A program made the position numbers and the translations under genes. Shown in pieces: positions 1 to 7,792 of a DNA stretch of 64,000 nt (position 1 is the stretch's first letter; each line of letters opens with the position of its first letter). Source of the stretch: Methylobacter tundripaludum SV96 (GTDB taxonomy: Bacteria; Pseudomonadota; Gammaproteobacteria; Methylococcales; Methylomonadaceae); the NCBI RefSeq assembly GCF_000190755.2, contig NZ_JH109152.1, positions 2,235,937 to 2,299,936 of the forward strand, written 5' to 3'. The notes beneath the pieces were generated by a model that did not search any database, was not told the DNA's origin, and saw only the letters and a program-made list of their open reading frames with translations.

Positions 1-562
1 TTTGATACGCATCAAGCGGCAACCATTCGTACTTAACTTTACGCCAGAGTATTTCGATCAGGTTCAGCTCCGGGCTGTAAGGCGGAAGAAAATGTAAGTA
101 CACACCACGTTGTTGCCAGCCCGCCAGCTTTTCTTTGAATACGCCGCTACGATGAATGGAAGCATTATCCAACACCACACAGCACGGCACTTTAGTTTCT
201 TCGTACTTGCCTGCATACGTTTCGACAAACGCATCAAAGGCATTGACAACCGTATCCGTTGTCACCGATTGTTCGGAGCTGTGGAAAATCAGATCATTGC
301 TGCGACTCAAAAAACCTAACACATTCATGCGCTTGCTACGATAGCAGGGTATTTGTCGGGTCTCGCCAATCCGTTGCCATCCATAGGGTACACAGGGTGT
401 CGTGCTAAATCCGGATTCGTCAAAGTAGTAAAGCTTCAATTCCCCATCATCCTCTTGCTGTTTCAAGGCCTTCAGATATGCCTTATCACGTTGGAAATCT
501 GCTTCATTACGCTTTCCCTTCACTGATTGCCGACAACGTTTCCAGGCATAGGCACTTTTTTT
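1..562 (-). CDS. IS630 transposase, DDE catalytic frame (orfB), 3' truncated by window edge
   Basis: Translating the frame -1 to orfA from the A7 run gives an uninterrupted DDE domain to the window edge. The first Asp is in YYFDESGF, the second in VVLDNASIHRS and the Glu in PPYSPELNLIEILWRKVKYE, the classic IS630 triad with its SPELNxIE signature. There is no convincing independent start codon near the overlap, so expression by -1 slippage on the A run is likely. The protein would be a functional transposase if the missing end is intact. Confidence 0.85.
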
Positions 563-993
563 AAAATTCGTTTAAAGGTGTCAAAGCTGGCTTCCTTGCC
601 CGTCTCCTCCAGCAATCGTGCTGCGGCGGCCTTGGGCTGGTGTGGGTTTTTGTCAATATAGCCCAGAAAAACGGCTTGTTCCTCAACCGTGAAGCGCACA
701 GGCCTACCGCTTCGTGGACAATCGTAAAGCCCTATTAATCCCTCTGTTTCCCATTTGTCTAACCATGAGCTGACAGTCTCATGCTGGGACTCAAACAATT
801 CGCTCAGCCGTGCAATTACATACCTCCTATTATTCAATAAGATAGCATGTGCCCGTTGTCTAACCCGGAATAATGGGTGGTTACGATAGGCTTCGGTTAA
901 CGTTACTTCCTCTTCCGGGGTCAGTTTGGCGATGAATTTCAGGTGGACTCCTAATTTTTGTCTGTTATTGCAATCGTTTCCAGTTTGACACAA
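520..993 (-). CDS. IS630 transposase, N-terminal DNA-binding frame (orfA)
   Basis: 157 codons. This is the helix-turn-helix half of an IS630 transposase: after a short leader come two HTH-like segments, including the stretch RLSELFESQHETVSSWLDKW typical of IS630/Tc1 DNA recognition, and a GLIGLYDCPRSGRPVRF linker (LYD-RSGRP is characteristic). The frame ends shortly after a run of seven A (read on the minus strand; 556-562 on the plus strand). The catalytic half lies in the -1 frame from that run, as expected for programmed -1 frameshifting in this family, although a plain frameshift mutation would look the same. Confidence 0.85.
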   Translation of the reverse strand: MCQTGNDCNNRQKLGVHLKFIAKLTPEEEVTLTEAYRNHPLFRVRQRAHAILLNNRRYVIARLSELFESQHETVSSWLDKWETEGLIGLYDCPRSGRPVRFTVEEQAVFLGYIDKNPHQPKAAAARLLEETGKEASFDTFKRILKKVPMPGNVVGNQ

Positions 994-1030
994 TAAATTT
1001 ACTTCCTAATAACTTTCGCATTACTACTTA

Positions 1031-1659
1031 GCGCCGGTAAAGATCCTGTTGTTCGGGTTCAAGTCGGTCGCTTGCGTGAAAAACTTAAAACGTATTATGC
1101 GACCTTGGGAGCGGGCGCCGACATTGAAATATTAATTCCAACAGGCAGTTACAGGCCGGTTATTCAACGCAAAAGTGTTGTGGAGATCGACTCCAAGCCG
1201 TGCGGCATGTTGGCGCTCCACCCCTTTAAATGTATTTCGCATCATCAAGATGCGGTACATTTCACGCAAGGTTTGAATGAGGAGCTTATGCATCAGTTGT
1301 TTAAAGCATTTGGGAAAATAATTGTAACGCATTCATTTTTCACATCCGGCGATGCCGACCACGAAAGCTGGATTTTAAAAGATATTTCCAGTGCTGGCGT
1401 AAAGCACTTACTCGAAGGCAGCATCCAAATTGACGAAGAACGTCTTCGAGCTTCAATTCGCTTGGTTGATGTTTCAGCGGGGTGTATAGCTTGGACAGAA
1501 CAATTTGATCGACGTGTTTTTTTTGCCATCTCACATCAGGAAGAACTTGCCTCATCTATTTGCAGGGCATTAAAGCGTTTTTTTGTCACCAGTAACGGCG
1601 TCTCGCGGGCATTGTATTTCAAAGTCACGCAGCCGTATCCCATGCCGCATCAAGCTTGA
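1031..1659 (+). pseudogene. Winged-helix/TolB-like regulator, 5' end lost to IS630 insertion
   Basis: This reading frame is a paralogue of the 265-residue protein at 2100-2897, aligning from the DPVVRVQ-GRLREKLK-YYATLG segment to the C-terminus with most residues shared. The roughly 80 N-terminal residues present in the paralogue are missing because the IS630 element ends where homology begins. A late ATG at 1072 is in frame but would start inside the first domain. The remaining C-terminal part is the FlgO/TolB-like domain (FTQGLNEELMHQLFKAF, LEGSIQID, WTEQFDR). The last ~20 residues also differ from the paralogue, so the gene is probably inactive. Confidence 0.75.
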
Positions 1660-2099
1660 TCAAACCGTTCACGCCGCGATGTTACGGTAACACTGATGGA
1701 GCGTTACCGTAACGATACTTACGTTAGACGCCACTATAGCGTTATTGTTTGGCGCGTGATTTTAATTACTAATGTTACCGAGTCCACTATTTGTTGCAAG
1801 TTATTGTAAATAAATAATTAAATCCTGTTTTTTATGCGCGTATTGCGTGTTTTTTATTGAAATGATGATATTTACTGACACACCTCTTAAGTAAGTCGGG
1901 GTAACAAAACCGCTTATTTTTTATTAAATCAATATTCATGAAAAGTAGGCATATTTTTAAAACAGCATGTCAAATTTAATGGCCGGCTCAAATGAATCCA
2001 AAATTTCAGATAATTATTAAATACACTAATTATGAGTATCGTATTTAGAAGTATAAAAGCACGATTAGGTCTGCATTTCATAAACGTGATGGGCCGGTA
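1660..2099. other. Intergenic region without a gene; holds operator-like repeat copy 1
   Basis: AT-rich region with no credible ORF. It contains the hairpin-like pair GTTACGGTAAC (1681-1691) and GTTACCGTAAC (1703-1713), the latter being the start of the 68 bp repeated element. The remaining ~330 bp up to the regulator start at 2100 show no other recognised signal. Confidence 0.6.
1703..1770 (+). promoter_or_regulatory. Shared upstream element, copy 1
   Basis: Begins with GTTACCGTAACGATACTTA, followed about 20 bp later by TATTGTTT and a GTGAT-TTAATTACT block. The same order occurs at 2982-3049 (plus strand) and 6731-6789 (minus strand). Each copy sits 200-330 bp upstream of a gene of this cluster and points towards it. 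The leading 11 bp are themselves nearly palindromic and here have an exact inverted partner 11 bp upstream. An operator or promoter-linked element is inferred; the binding protein is unknown. Confidence 0.5.
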
Positions 2100-2897
2100 A
2101 TGAGCATCATGACGGCAATGAAAAACGGGAAGAATGATGTCAATGCCATTCCTGCGGGTGAGGTTCGAACCGCTCTTGAGACGATTTTGGCAAGCAGTGT
2201 GTTTATTAATGCGCCACGCATGTGTCGTTTGTTGCGCTTTCTTGTCGAGAAGGCAATCTCCGGGGCTGTGCGCGATACCAGTGAATATGCTATCGGCATA
2301 GAGGTTTTTGATAGAGATCCGGCTGCTTATAGTGTCAGTGAAGATCCTGTGGTCCGGGTTCAGATCGGTCGATTGCGTGAAAAGCTTAAAGTTTATTATG
2401 CGACGTTGGGATCTGGTTCATGCATCGAAATATCCGTCCCAATAGGCAGTTACATGCCGGTTATCAGGGCTATGAGTGCGGTGGACATTGATTTCAAGCA
2501 GTGCTGCATGTTGGTAATCCATCCCTTTAAATGTATTTCGTATCATGGAGATAACGCCCATTTCACGCAAGGCTTGAATGAGGAACTTATGCATCAGTTA
2601 TTTAAAGCATTCGGGAAAATAATTGTACCGCATTCTTTTTTCACGTCAGGCGACACCGATACTGAAAGCAGGACTTTAAAAAATGTTTCCAACGCCGGAG
2701 CAAACCATCGACTTGAAGGCAGTGTACAAATCGATGCAGAAAGCATTAGAGCCTCAATCCGCGTGGTAGATGTTTCGGTGGGTTGCATTACTTGGTCAGA
2801 ACAATTTGATCGAGATGCTTTTTTTGCCATTACGCTTCAGGAAGAGCTTGCCTCATCTATTTGCGGCTCATTAAAGAGCTTCTTCGGGCACGAATAA
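2100..2897 (+). CDS. Winged-helix-like/TolB-like (FlgO-type) putative regulatory protein
   Basis: 265 residues, two domains. Residues ~15-125 match the N-terminal domain often found ahead of adenylate-cyclase or TPR proteins (RLLRFLVE, then EYAIGIEVFDRDP-Y, then SEDPVVRVQIGRLREKL-YY). Residues ~135-260 resemble the TolB N-terminal/FlgO-like domain (FTQGLNEELMHQLFKAFGK, LEGSVQID, ITWSEQFDRD, LQEELASSI). It lacks a signal peptide and membrane span and is probably cytoplasmic. Family members usually carry an extra output domain that is absent here. It precedes the unknown genes at 3249-6493 and has a shared upstream element, so it may control them; this is inference. Starts at 2109 and 2118 are possible alternatives. 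Confidence 0.7.
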   Translation: MSIMTAMKNGKNDVNAIPAGEVRTALETILASSVFINAPRMCRLLRFLVEKAISGAVRDTSEYAIGIEVFDRDPAAYSVSEDPVVRVQIGRLREKLKVYYATLGSGSCIEISVPIGSYMPVIRAMSAVDIDFKQCCMLVIHPFKCISYHGDNAHFTQGLNEELMHQLFKAFGKIIVPHSFFTSGDTDTESRTLKNVSNAGANHRLEGSVQIDAESIRASIRVVDVSVGCITWSEQFDRDAFFAITLQEELASSICGSLKSFFGHE

Positions 2898-3248
2898 CGG
2901 CATATTCGTTCAAACTAAGCCGCCTTGTGCGGCGGCGTCTCGTAACATAAAGATAAATTTATAAAGCCGCTTATATTAAATGTTACTGTAACGATACTTA
3001 TGTTAGAGGCACTAAGGCTTTATTGTTTAGCCGTGTGATCTTAATTACTGAATACCGGTAACGATGCCACACAGTAAGTTGACCTGGATAGCTTGAAAAT
3101 AAACGCATACCGATCCTGCTTAGCTTGCAAATTTATTTACATTTACTTTGCCGTTATATTGGGCTGACCTTGAGCACTTGCCAGCCACCTGTGAATATTA
3201 GCGACATTAATGAAGTAAAAAACTCAACTTTAATTTTGGAGATAACAA
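2898..3248. other. Intergenic region with operator-like repeat copy 2
   Basis: No credible coding frame. It contains the repeated element at 2982-3049 and then ~200 bp of AT-rich leader up to the ribosome-binding sequence (GGAG) of the gene at 3249. An open frame runs into that gene from 3125, but the shared family N-terminus and the RBS place the start at 3249. Confidence 0.55.
2982..3049 (+). promoter_or_regulatory. Shared upstream element, copy 2
   Basis: Begins GTTACTGTAACGATACTTA (one difference from copy 1) and continues with TTATTGTTTAGCCGTGTGAT and TTAATTACT, the same blocks with near-identical spacing as copy 1. It lies 200 bp upstream of the unknown-family gene at 3249. The conservation exceeds that of the surrounding intergenic sequence. 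Confidence 0.5.
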
Positions 3249-3916
3249 TGGCAACACCATACGGCGTCACAATCACTATGAGTGCAAGTACCGTTACAAA
3301 TCTTATAAACGGCAATTTCAATCTATATGGCTTCAAGGCTGTACAAACTACGCAATCGGGGGGCGCGCCGCTCGTTTGGTTTAAAACGCTAAATTATTCA
3401 ACCACCACTGCCGTTTCCTGGCAGGAACAGTACCAAGCCTACACGTCTAACAGCAGTATCATTGCCAATGGCCAAATCAACGCAAGCAACTCTAACAATA
3501 TTAACCTTGGCCAAACCATGGATGTTGCTACGGGCGGGATAGGTACCGTGGTTAATGACGGCACTGATTTGGCCATTTCAATTTTAAACCAAACAACAAC
3601 TCAATACACATGCGGTATTTCACAAACAGCGACCGACGGCTCGATGAATCCGCTCTGTGCATTTCCGCTGTATGGCGGCAACATGGATGTTATAGCGCCC
3701 ATCGAGAAAATTTTACTTATGTTCTCCTCTAACCAGATCAACACCGGAACGGTAATCCAAAAAGCTTACAGCCCCGGTATTTTTATCGATCTGACGGCTA
3801 ATAATAACGTAAATGTGGCATACGACCTTAACACAGGTTGGTCGTGGGGCGGATATTCATGGGCTCAGTCAGTTACGGCTAACGCATCAATGTCTCCATT
3901 ACTCATCCAATCATAG
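3249..3916 (+). CDS. Uncharacterised beta-rich protein, family A
   Basis: 222 residues. The start at 3249 is chosen because GGAG lies about 7 bp upstream and the N-terminus (MATPYGVTITMSAS) then matches its paralogue at 4479. No signal peptide, membrane span or known motif is seen. It is rich in Asn, Thr, Ser and Gly. Conserved blocks with the paralogue are LYGFKAVQ, G-PLVWF, YSTTTAVS, YQAYTS, a C-terminal PIEKILLMFSS, and GWSWGGYSWAQ near the end. Two Cys (TCGI and LCAFPL) are conserved between the two. Function unknown; the profile suits a small soluble beta protein such as a lectin-like or pore-type fold, but nothing proves this. Confidence 0.7.
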
Positions 3917-4478
3917 TAGACCGGTTACGCAAAAAATCTCTTTAATATTTCGTATAAACATTGAAGAGAATCATGCTTGTCGGTCAGCTATGTTGAAGTA
4001 AGAAATTGAGCCTGGTTACAAATCCAGCTCGATTGATTTTGCTCCTCTACCCCCTCATAGCGTACGTCGCCATGAGGGGGTTTCCTTATCCGGTTTTATC
4101 GCGCAAAATACATGTCCATAACCTTTTCTGCGTAAGCTGTAATCGGCTGGCGCGTTATTTGATTTATTTTTAATGCGTTACATCAAACGGTTGTACAACC
4201 TGACTTGGCGAATATGTGCGGATACGGCGGCGAGTGCTGTGGCGGCAGGAGGGAGCCGCTGTTTTTGTAAAAGCTTGTGTTGGACAACCCCGCTAAAAAC
4301 CACGCAGCCGTTAATGCTTACGACGCCCCAGCCGTCCGGCTGTCACAAAACTGACGACCCATTAACCCGACGCGATTTCGTAAAGCTTTGCATTTTAGCG
4401 ACGCAAAAAACGTTACGTGCTAACTCTCAGCCTTATCTCTTCTGGGGACTGCTCGATTCCAGTCCGGAAGTACGTGCC
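3917..4478. other. Intergenic region between the two family A genes
   Basis: Holds the terminator at 4049-4081. From 4173 an open frame runs continuously into the next gene, but this ~100-codon stretch has no counterpart in the paralogue and no RBS, so it is treated as leader. No copy of the repeated upstream element is present here. Confidence 0.5.
4049..4081 (+). terminator. Probable Rho-independent terminator after the 3249 gene
   Basis: A 10 bp perfect stem (ACCCCCTCAT at 4049-4058 and ATGAGGGGGT at 4072-4081) with a 13 nt loop is followed by a short T-rich run. It lies about 130 bp downstream of the stop codon at 3916. Confidence 0.7.
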
Positions 4479-5192
4479 ATGTCGAGCTCGGCATATAATG
4501 CGACGATTAATATAAATATGAATGCGGACACCATTCAAAAGCTACTCGCCGGCCAATACATTTTATACGGGTATAAAGCAGTACAAAGTACGGACAAAGC
4601 GGGTAGGCCGTTGGTATGGTTTGGCACGCAAAGCTATTCAACGACAACTGTCGTCAGTTGTTCTGATACGTATCAAGTTTACACCTCTAGCAGTCCTATC
4701 GTGTCGGGAGAGCAAATAACCGTCGGCTTTTCAACGGATATTTTGTGCGGACAAACATTGCAAGTTATTGAGGGAGGGGTTGGGTCGGTTGTCAACACGG
4801 GACATCCTGGCGATGTCTCTATTTCCAACCAAACGACAACAGAATTTACCTGCGGCATAATGCAGGAACAAACTATCAATGGAAATCCTTCGGCTTTTGT
4901 ACCCTATTGCGCCTTTCCATTGAATGGATTAAATCTTCAGGAAATCAGGCCCCTTAATAAAATTCTTCTGATGTTCTCTACGGCGAAGACAAATAACGGT
5001 ACGGTAGTCGTAGATAGCGCAGATAGTACCGCTCTTGCCGGAGCCAATGGGCCGGGGATAATCATAGATTTTAGCGCGATGTCCTCGTGTACGGTCACCT
5101 ACGATGTGAATCTGGGCTGGGACTGGGGCAACTATGCCTGGGCGCAACAGATTCCGGCAAATGAGAACCTTACCCCGTGGCTAATCGAATAA
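4479..5192 (+). CDS. Uncharacterised beta-rich protein, family A paralogue
   Basis: 237 residues from ATG 4479, which has GGAAG 8 bp upstream and aligns with the paralogue at 3249 from the first residues (MSSSAYNATININMNADTIQ). Shared blocks: LYGYKAVQ, GRPLVWFGT, YSTTTVVS, YQVYTSSS, NQTTTEFTCGI, YCAFPLNG, LNKILLMFS, PGIIIDFS, and GWDWGNYAWAQ. It has extra Cys residues compared with the paralogue and no signal peptide. Probably a tandem duplicate that has diverged. Function unknown. Confidence 0.65.
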   Translation: MSSSAYNATININMNADTIQKLLAGQYILYGYKAVQSTDKAGRPLVWFGTQSYSTTTVVSCSDTYQVYTSSSPIVSGEQITVGFSTDILCGQTLQVIEGGVGSVVNTGHPGDVSISNQTTTEFTCGIMQEQTINGNPSAFVPYCAFPLNGLNLQEIRPLNKILLMFSTAKTNNGTVVVDSADSTALAGANGPGIIIDFSAMSSCTVTYDVNLGWDWGNYAWAQQIPANENLTPWLIE

Positions 5193-5387
5193 CATCCATA
5201 TCTGCTTAAATTAACGCTTAGATTCAACTCATAAGAGCAAGCGGCACTGATCGGAAAGAAAAAGGTTAGCTGGGACAACGCAAAACCTAACGTCTTTGTG
5301 ATTATGGTTGTGGGTTTTAGCTCCCGCCTCTACCCACTATCAAATCCGTTGATGAACCCAAAATACAGCTACAGGAAGCGAAGATTA

Positions 5388-6110
5388 TTACGCGGGTATT
5401 AGTACGCCGGGTGCTAAAGAATTTGCTTTCCATGGAAACGCATAAAAGCCCGCACCGGCAATGAGTTGAGCCGCAAGCGTCGCAGAACATGCGCTTAGGA
5501 AAGTTTCTATTGCGGCAGCATTATTCGGAATATTTATGATGTTCTGTATGGCTGTCAGACACGCAGGGTCGGCTGAATTATTCGCATCCAAATAAGTGAA
5601 TACCTGTACGTCAACTGCATTACCGGGATAGTTGCCTCGTTGTGCATCTACAGGCGCTCTACAGATATTAACCGGATTCCAGGTCATGATTGAGAAAAAG
5701 CCTCCGACTCTCGTTTCCGCATTAACCGCATTATTGAGTATAACTGGCGTCCCCCAATCAAAAAAGGCGGCTTCCGGTGCGGCAATAGGAAGAGCATTTA
5801 CATAATTCAGCACCTGTTGAAGCCAAGGCCGAGCAGGGATTTGGTTGTTAATAAAATTAACGACGTCTCCAGCATTGTTACATGCTTCTGACATTGCAAT
5901 CATTAAAGGATCCAACACGATATTGAGCATGTTTTGAGGAACGATGTGACCTTGATGGTCGTATACCTGAATCCCTGTCACTCGTCTGTAATTAAAATTA
6001 CCCGGACGACCATAGTTAAACCCAAATGAATCGAAATTGTTTCCTGGATCCACGTTCCTATTACGATAAAGCGGATTCCACCCGTGTATGTTGTCAGTAT
6101 TGCCAGCCAT
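5388..6110 (-). CDS. Uncharacterised protein
   Basis: 240 residues, start ATG 6110 preceded by GGAGG with 8 bp spacing. No signal peptide, membrane span or recognised domain. The N-terminal third is Asn- and aromatic-rich (GNNFDSFGFNYGRPGNFNYRR); the middle and C-terminus look helical with many Ala, Asn and Ile. It is convergent with the family A genes and lies 119 bp downstream of the small gene at 6230-6493, so both are probably transcribed together from the repeated element near 6.75 kb. Function unknown. Confidence 0.6.
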   Translation of the reverse strand: MAGNTDNIHGWNPLYRNRNVDPGNNFDSFGFNYGRPGNFNYRRVTGIQVYDHQGHIVPQNMLNIVLDPLMIAMSEACNNAGDVVNFINNQIPARPWLQQVLNYVNALPIAAPEAAFFDWGTPVILNNAVNAETRVGGFFSIMTWNPVNICRAPVDAQRGNYPGNAVDVQVFTYLDANNSADPACLTAIQNIINIPNNAAAIETFLSACSATLAAQLIAGAGFYAFPWKANSLAPGVLIPA

Positions 6111-6229
6111 AATTTAAGCCTCCAAAAAGTTTTAATATTTAATGAAATAAGCACCAGATGCGGGAAACCACGGGCCCGGTGGAGTGGGAAAGATGGCGGA
6201 TACAATTCCGCCATTTTGCTAATTTGAGC

Positions 6230-6493
6230 TTATGCTGTTTGTACGTTTATGGTATCGGCATTGACTGTGATATTGAGTGTCGTAGGATAACCCCTTGCGT
6301 CCACCGTTATTGCTATTTGGGCGGGTTGGGTTGTCTTGTAGACAGTTAATAATGAGTTCCCATCAGCTACATTTTGCGCCGTACCAAAGTTAGCCGTGCC
6401 GTTCAGCCCCCACCTGACATTGCCGATTGTCACCGCAGTGGTATTTTGAGCATCGGTTCCGCCAACTATGTTTACTATTACACTTGTTACCAT
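6230..6493 (-). CDS. Small uncharacterised protein
   Basis: 87 residues starting MVTSVIVNIVGG. An upstream in-frame ATG at 6526 exists, but GAGG is placed 7 bp before the ATG at 6493, which is preferred. The sequence is rich in Thr, Val and Asn and looks like an all-beta strand pattern ending ITVDARGYPTTLNITVNADT. No export signal. First gene of a probable two-gene unit with 5388-6110. Function unknown. Confidence 0.6.
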   Translation of the reverse strand: MVTSVIVNIVGGTDAQNTTAVTIGNVRWGLNGTANFGTAQNVADGNSLLTVYKTTQPAQIAITVDARGYPTTLNITVNADTINVQTA

Positions 6494-6730
6494 TTCTGTT
6501 CCTCGCTGAGTTTTATGAGCGGCCATTTAAAAGCCACATTCTGAAATACGGAACACCCATGTCAATTTCAATAAAAACAAGAATCCGGTAAACCGATAAG
6601 GTGCAATGGGTCAGACTCGATTGACCTGCCGTAGATTCGGGTTCATTCCTCACATGATGGTGATTCGTAAGACTTTGAGTTGCGACGAGTCAACCTGAAA
6701 TGATCTTTGTTGGATCGTTCGCGCTGCCGT

Positions 6731-6789
6731 CAATCTCGCGTTAAACAATAATGCCTTACCGACTTTAAAGTAAGTATCGTTACGGTAAC
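6731..6789 (-). promoter_or_regulatory. Shared upstream element, copy 3
   Basis: On the minus strand it reads GTTACCGTAACGATACTTA followed ~21 bp later by ATTGTTTAACGCGAGATT. It matches copies 1 and 2 in order and spacing but diverges at the far end. It points towards the minus-strand genes starting at 6493, ~240 bp downstream. Confidence 0.5.
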
Positions 6790-6970
6790 AGTCTTTAGGC
6801 GCTATCGGGGGACCCGTGCGACAAGCGAAGCCTGTGCATGTACCGGTCTAACATAAATGGTCATTCTAATTTGATCTGAGCCCCCTTCTGATGGAAATCG
6901 GAATACCTTCGGGTCATACGCCAGTGATCAGACGAATTCATCAAAATATCGGCCTTGCAGCTGATTGCCT

Positions 6971-7085
6971 TAATCGGAGGCAAGTTTATGCCAGGGTTTT
7001 TCGGTATCGGCATTCCCTTGTTTCAGATTGCCTGCCATAACCTGAATTCTTCCTGGAACCCTGATTTTCCGGCCAGTTGCACATC
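6971..7085 (+). pseudogene. marC fragment (relic)
   Basis: Two short stretches closely match the intact marC at 12924-13565: one around TTCGGTATCGGCATTCCC with flanks (marC ~13105-13155) and one around CCATAACCTGAA to the CGGCCAGTTGC region (marC ~13330-13377). The ~180 bp between them in marC is deleted. No reading frame survives. It lies upstream of the 7309 gene exactly as marC lies upstream of the paralogous 13791 gene, showing that a whole block was duplicated. Confidence 0.75.
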
Positions 7086-7151
7086 CTGCCATTGGCTGCG
7101 ATAACGCGTTTTGATTCCCAAAATTTATATTTTCTTTATAAAACTGAGCTT

Positions 7152-7173
7152 GATTTTTACAGCTTTCTTAAGG
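7152..7173 (+). promoter_or_regulatory. KdpE-box-like T-rich site upstream of the 7309 gene
   Basis: GATTTTTACAGCTTTCTTAAGG resembles the site upstream of kdpF (17277-17300) and the one upstream of the paralogous gene (13638-13658). E. coli KdpE binds a similar T-rich double motif. This is the weakest of the three copies, with two C interruptions. Confidence 0.35.
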
Positions 7174-7308
7174 CAATTTTTATTAACATGCAGTTAATTG
7201 CTTGATGACCGGTTTTTACAGGAACGGCTGTTTTTGGAATCAATACAGCGGCGATGGGGTCGGGAATAATTCAAGCGTTTTCCCTGCAAGTTTTTACGAG
7301 GCGCTTTT

Positions 7309-7683
7309 ATGAATAACAAGTTCATTAAATTTTTTATGATCCTGATGTCGAGTCTTATGACGCAGGCTGCATTTTCAAACACCTTTTATACAGTGGATAC
7401 GCTATCGGGATTGACGGCCGATAGGGGGATCGTCGGCACGAATGCGAACATGACCGACCGCTATACGCTGCCTCCCAACAAGGTTTACATCGAACCCTGC
7501 CAACGGGAAGGGCTGCTTCGGCATCCTGGCGTCATTGAGAAACAACAAATATTACATCGGCACGGAGATTTTTGGGTGCGGCTTGAGATACAGACGCGTG
7601 GCGGTTCGGAGTGGTTTGCGCTGTGCGACTTGAAAACCGGTAAAATCATCCGTGAGCAGAAGCTGATCGATGATGTATTCTGA
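7309..7683 (+). CDS. Small secreted protein (paralogue of 13791-14144)
   Basis: 124 residues with an N-terminal signal peptide (Lys-containing start, hydrophobic core FFMILMSSLMTQAAFS, likely cleavage after AFS), hence periplasmic. The mature part has a conserved DRYTLPPNKVYIEPCQREGL, then HPGVIEKQQILHRHGDFWVR, then WFALCDLKTGKII; the two Cys are kept in the paralogue and may form a disulfide. RBS GAGG lies ahead of ATG 7309. The leader and RBS are nearly the same as those of the paralogue. Function unknown; the neighbouring K+ and Mg2+ transport genes suggest a role linked to ion stress. Confidence 0.75.
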   Translation: MNNKFIKFFMILMSSLMTQAAFSNTFYTVDTLSGLTADRGIVGTNANMTDRYTLPPNKVYIEPCQREGLLRHPGVIEKQQILHRHGDFWVRLEIQTRGGSEWFALCDLKTGKIIREQKLIDDVF

Positions 7684-7792
7684 TGGTTTGGCAGTGTTGA
7701 GTCACAGGAATTCCATTCGTGCCTGATGCCTAACGAGTGATTTGATATTACAATTGATGGAATTACAAATTTGCCAAATTCAAAGGGACGAC

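Larger units (their letters stand above)
1..1030 (-). mobile_element. IS630-family insertion sequence, partial (one end outside window)
   Basis: The segment carries an IS630-type transposase in two reading frames on the reverse strand; the element runs off the left edge. Its right boundary is inferred at the TA near 1029-1030, where sequence homologous to the regulator at 2100-2897 begins abruptly (the IS630 family inserts at TA). The left terminal inverted repeat cannot be seen, so the exact end is not proven. The insertion removed the 5' part of the gene now starting at 1031. Confidence 0.8.
6494..7308. other. Long intergenic region: upstream element, marC relic, KdpE-box-like site
   Basis: 815 bp without an intact gene. 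It contains repeated element copy 3 (6731-6789, minus), a decayed marC fragment (6971-7085) and a leader of ~180 bp (7130-7308) conserved with 13620-13790. The stretch 6800-6970 shows nothing recognised. Confidence 0.6.

Noticed and set aside
1681-1713. GTTACGGTAAC/GTTACCGTAAC hairpin as a terminator
   Set aside because: No T-tract follows and the right arm is the conserved start of the repeated upstream element, so a regulatory role fits better.
4173-4478. N-terminal extension of the 4479 gene
   Set aside because: No RBS, no counterpart in the paralogue and basic/Cys-rich random-like composition; GGAAG and alignment support ATG 4479.
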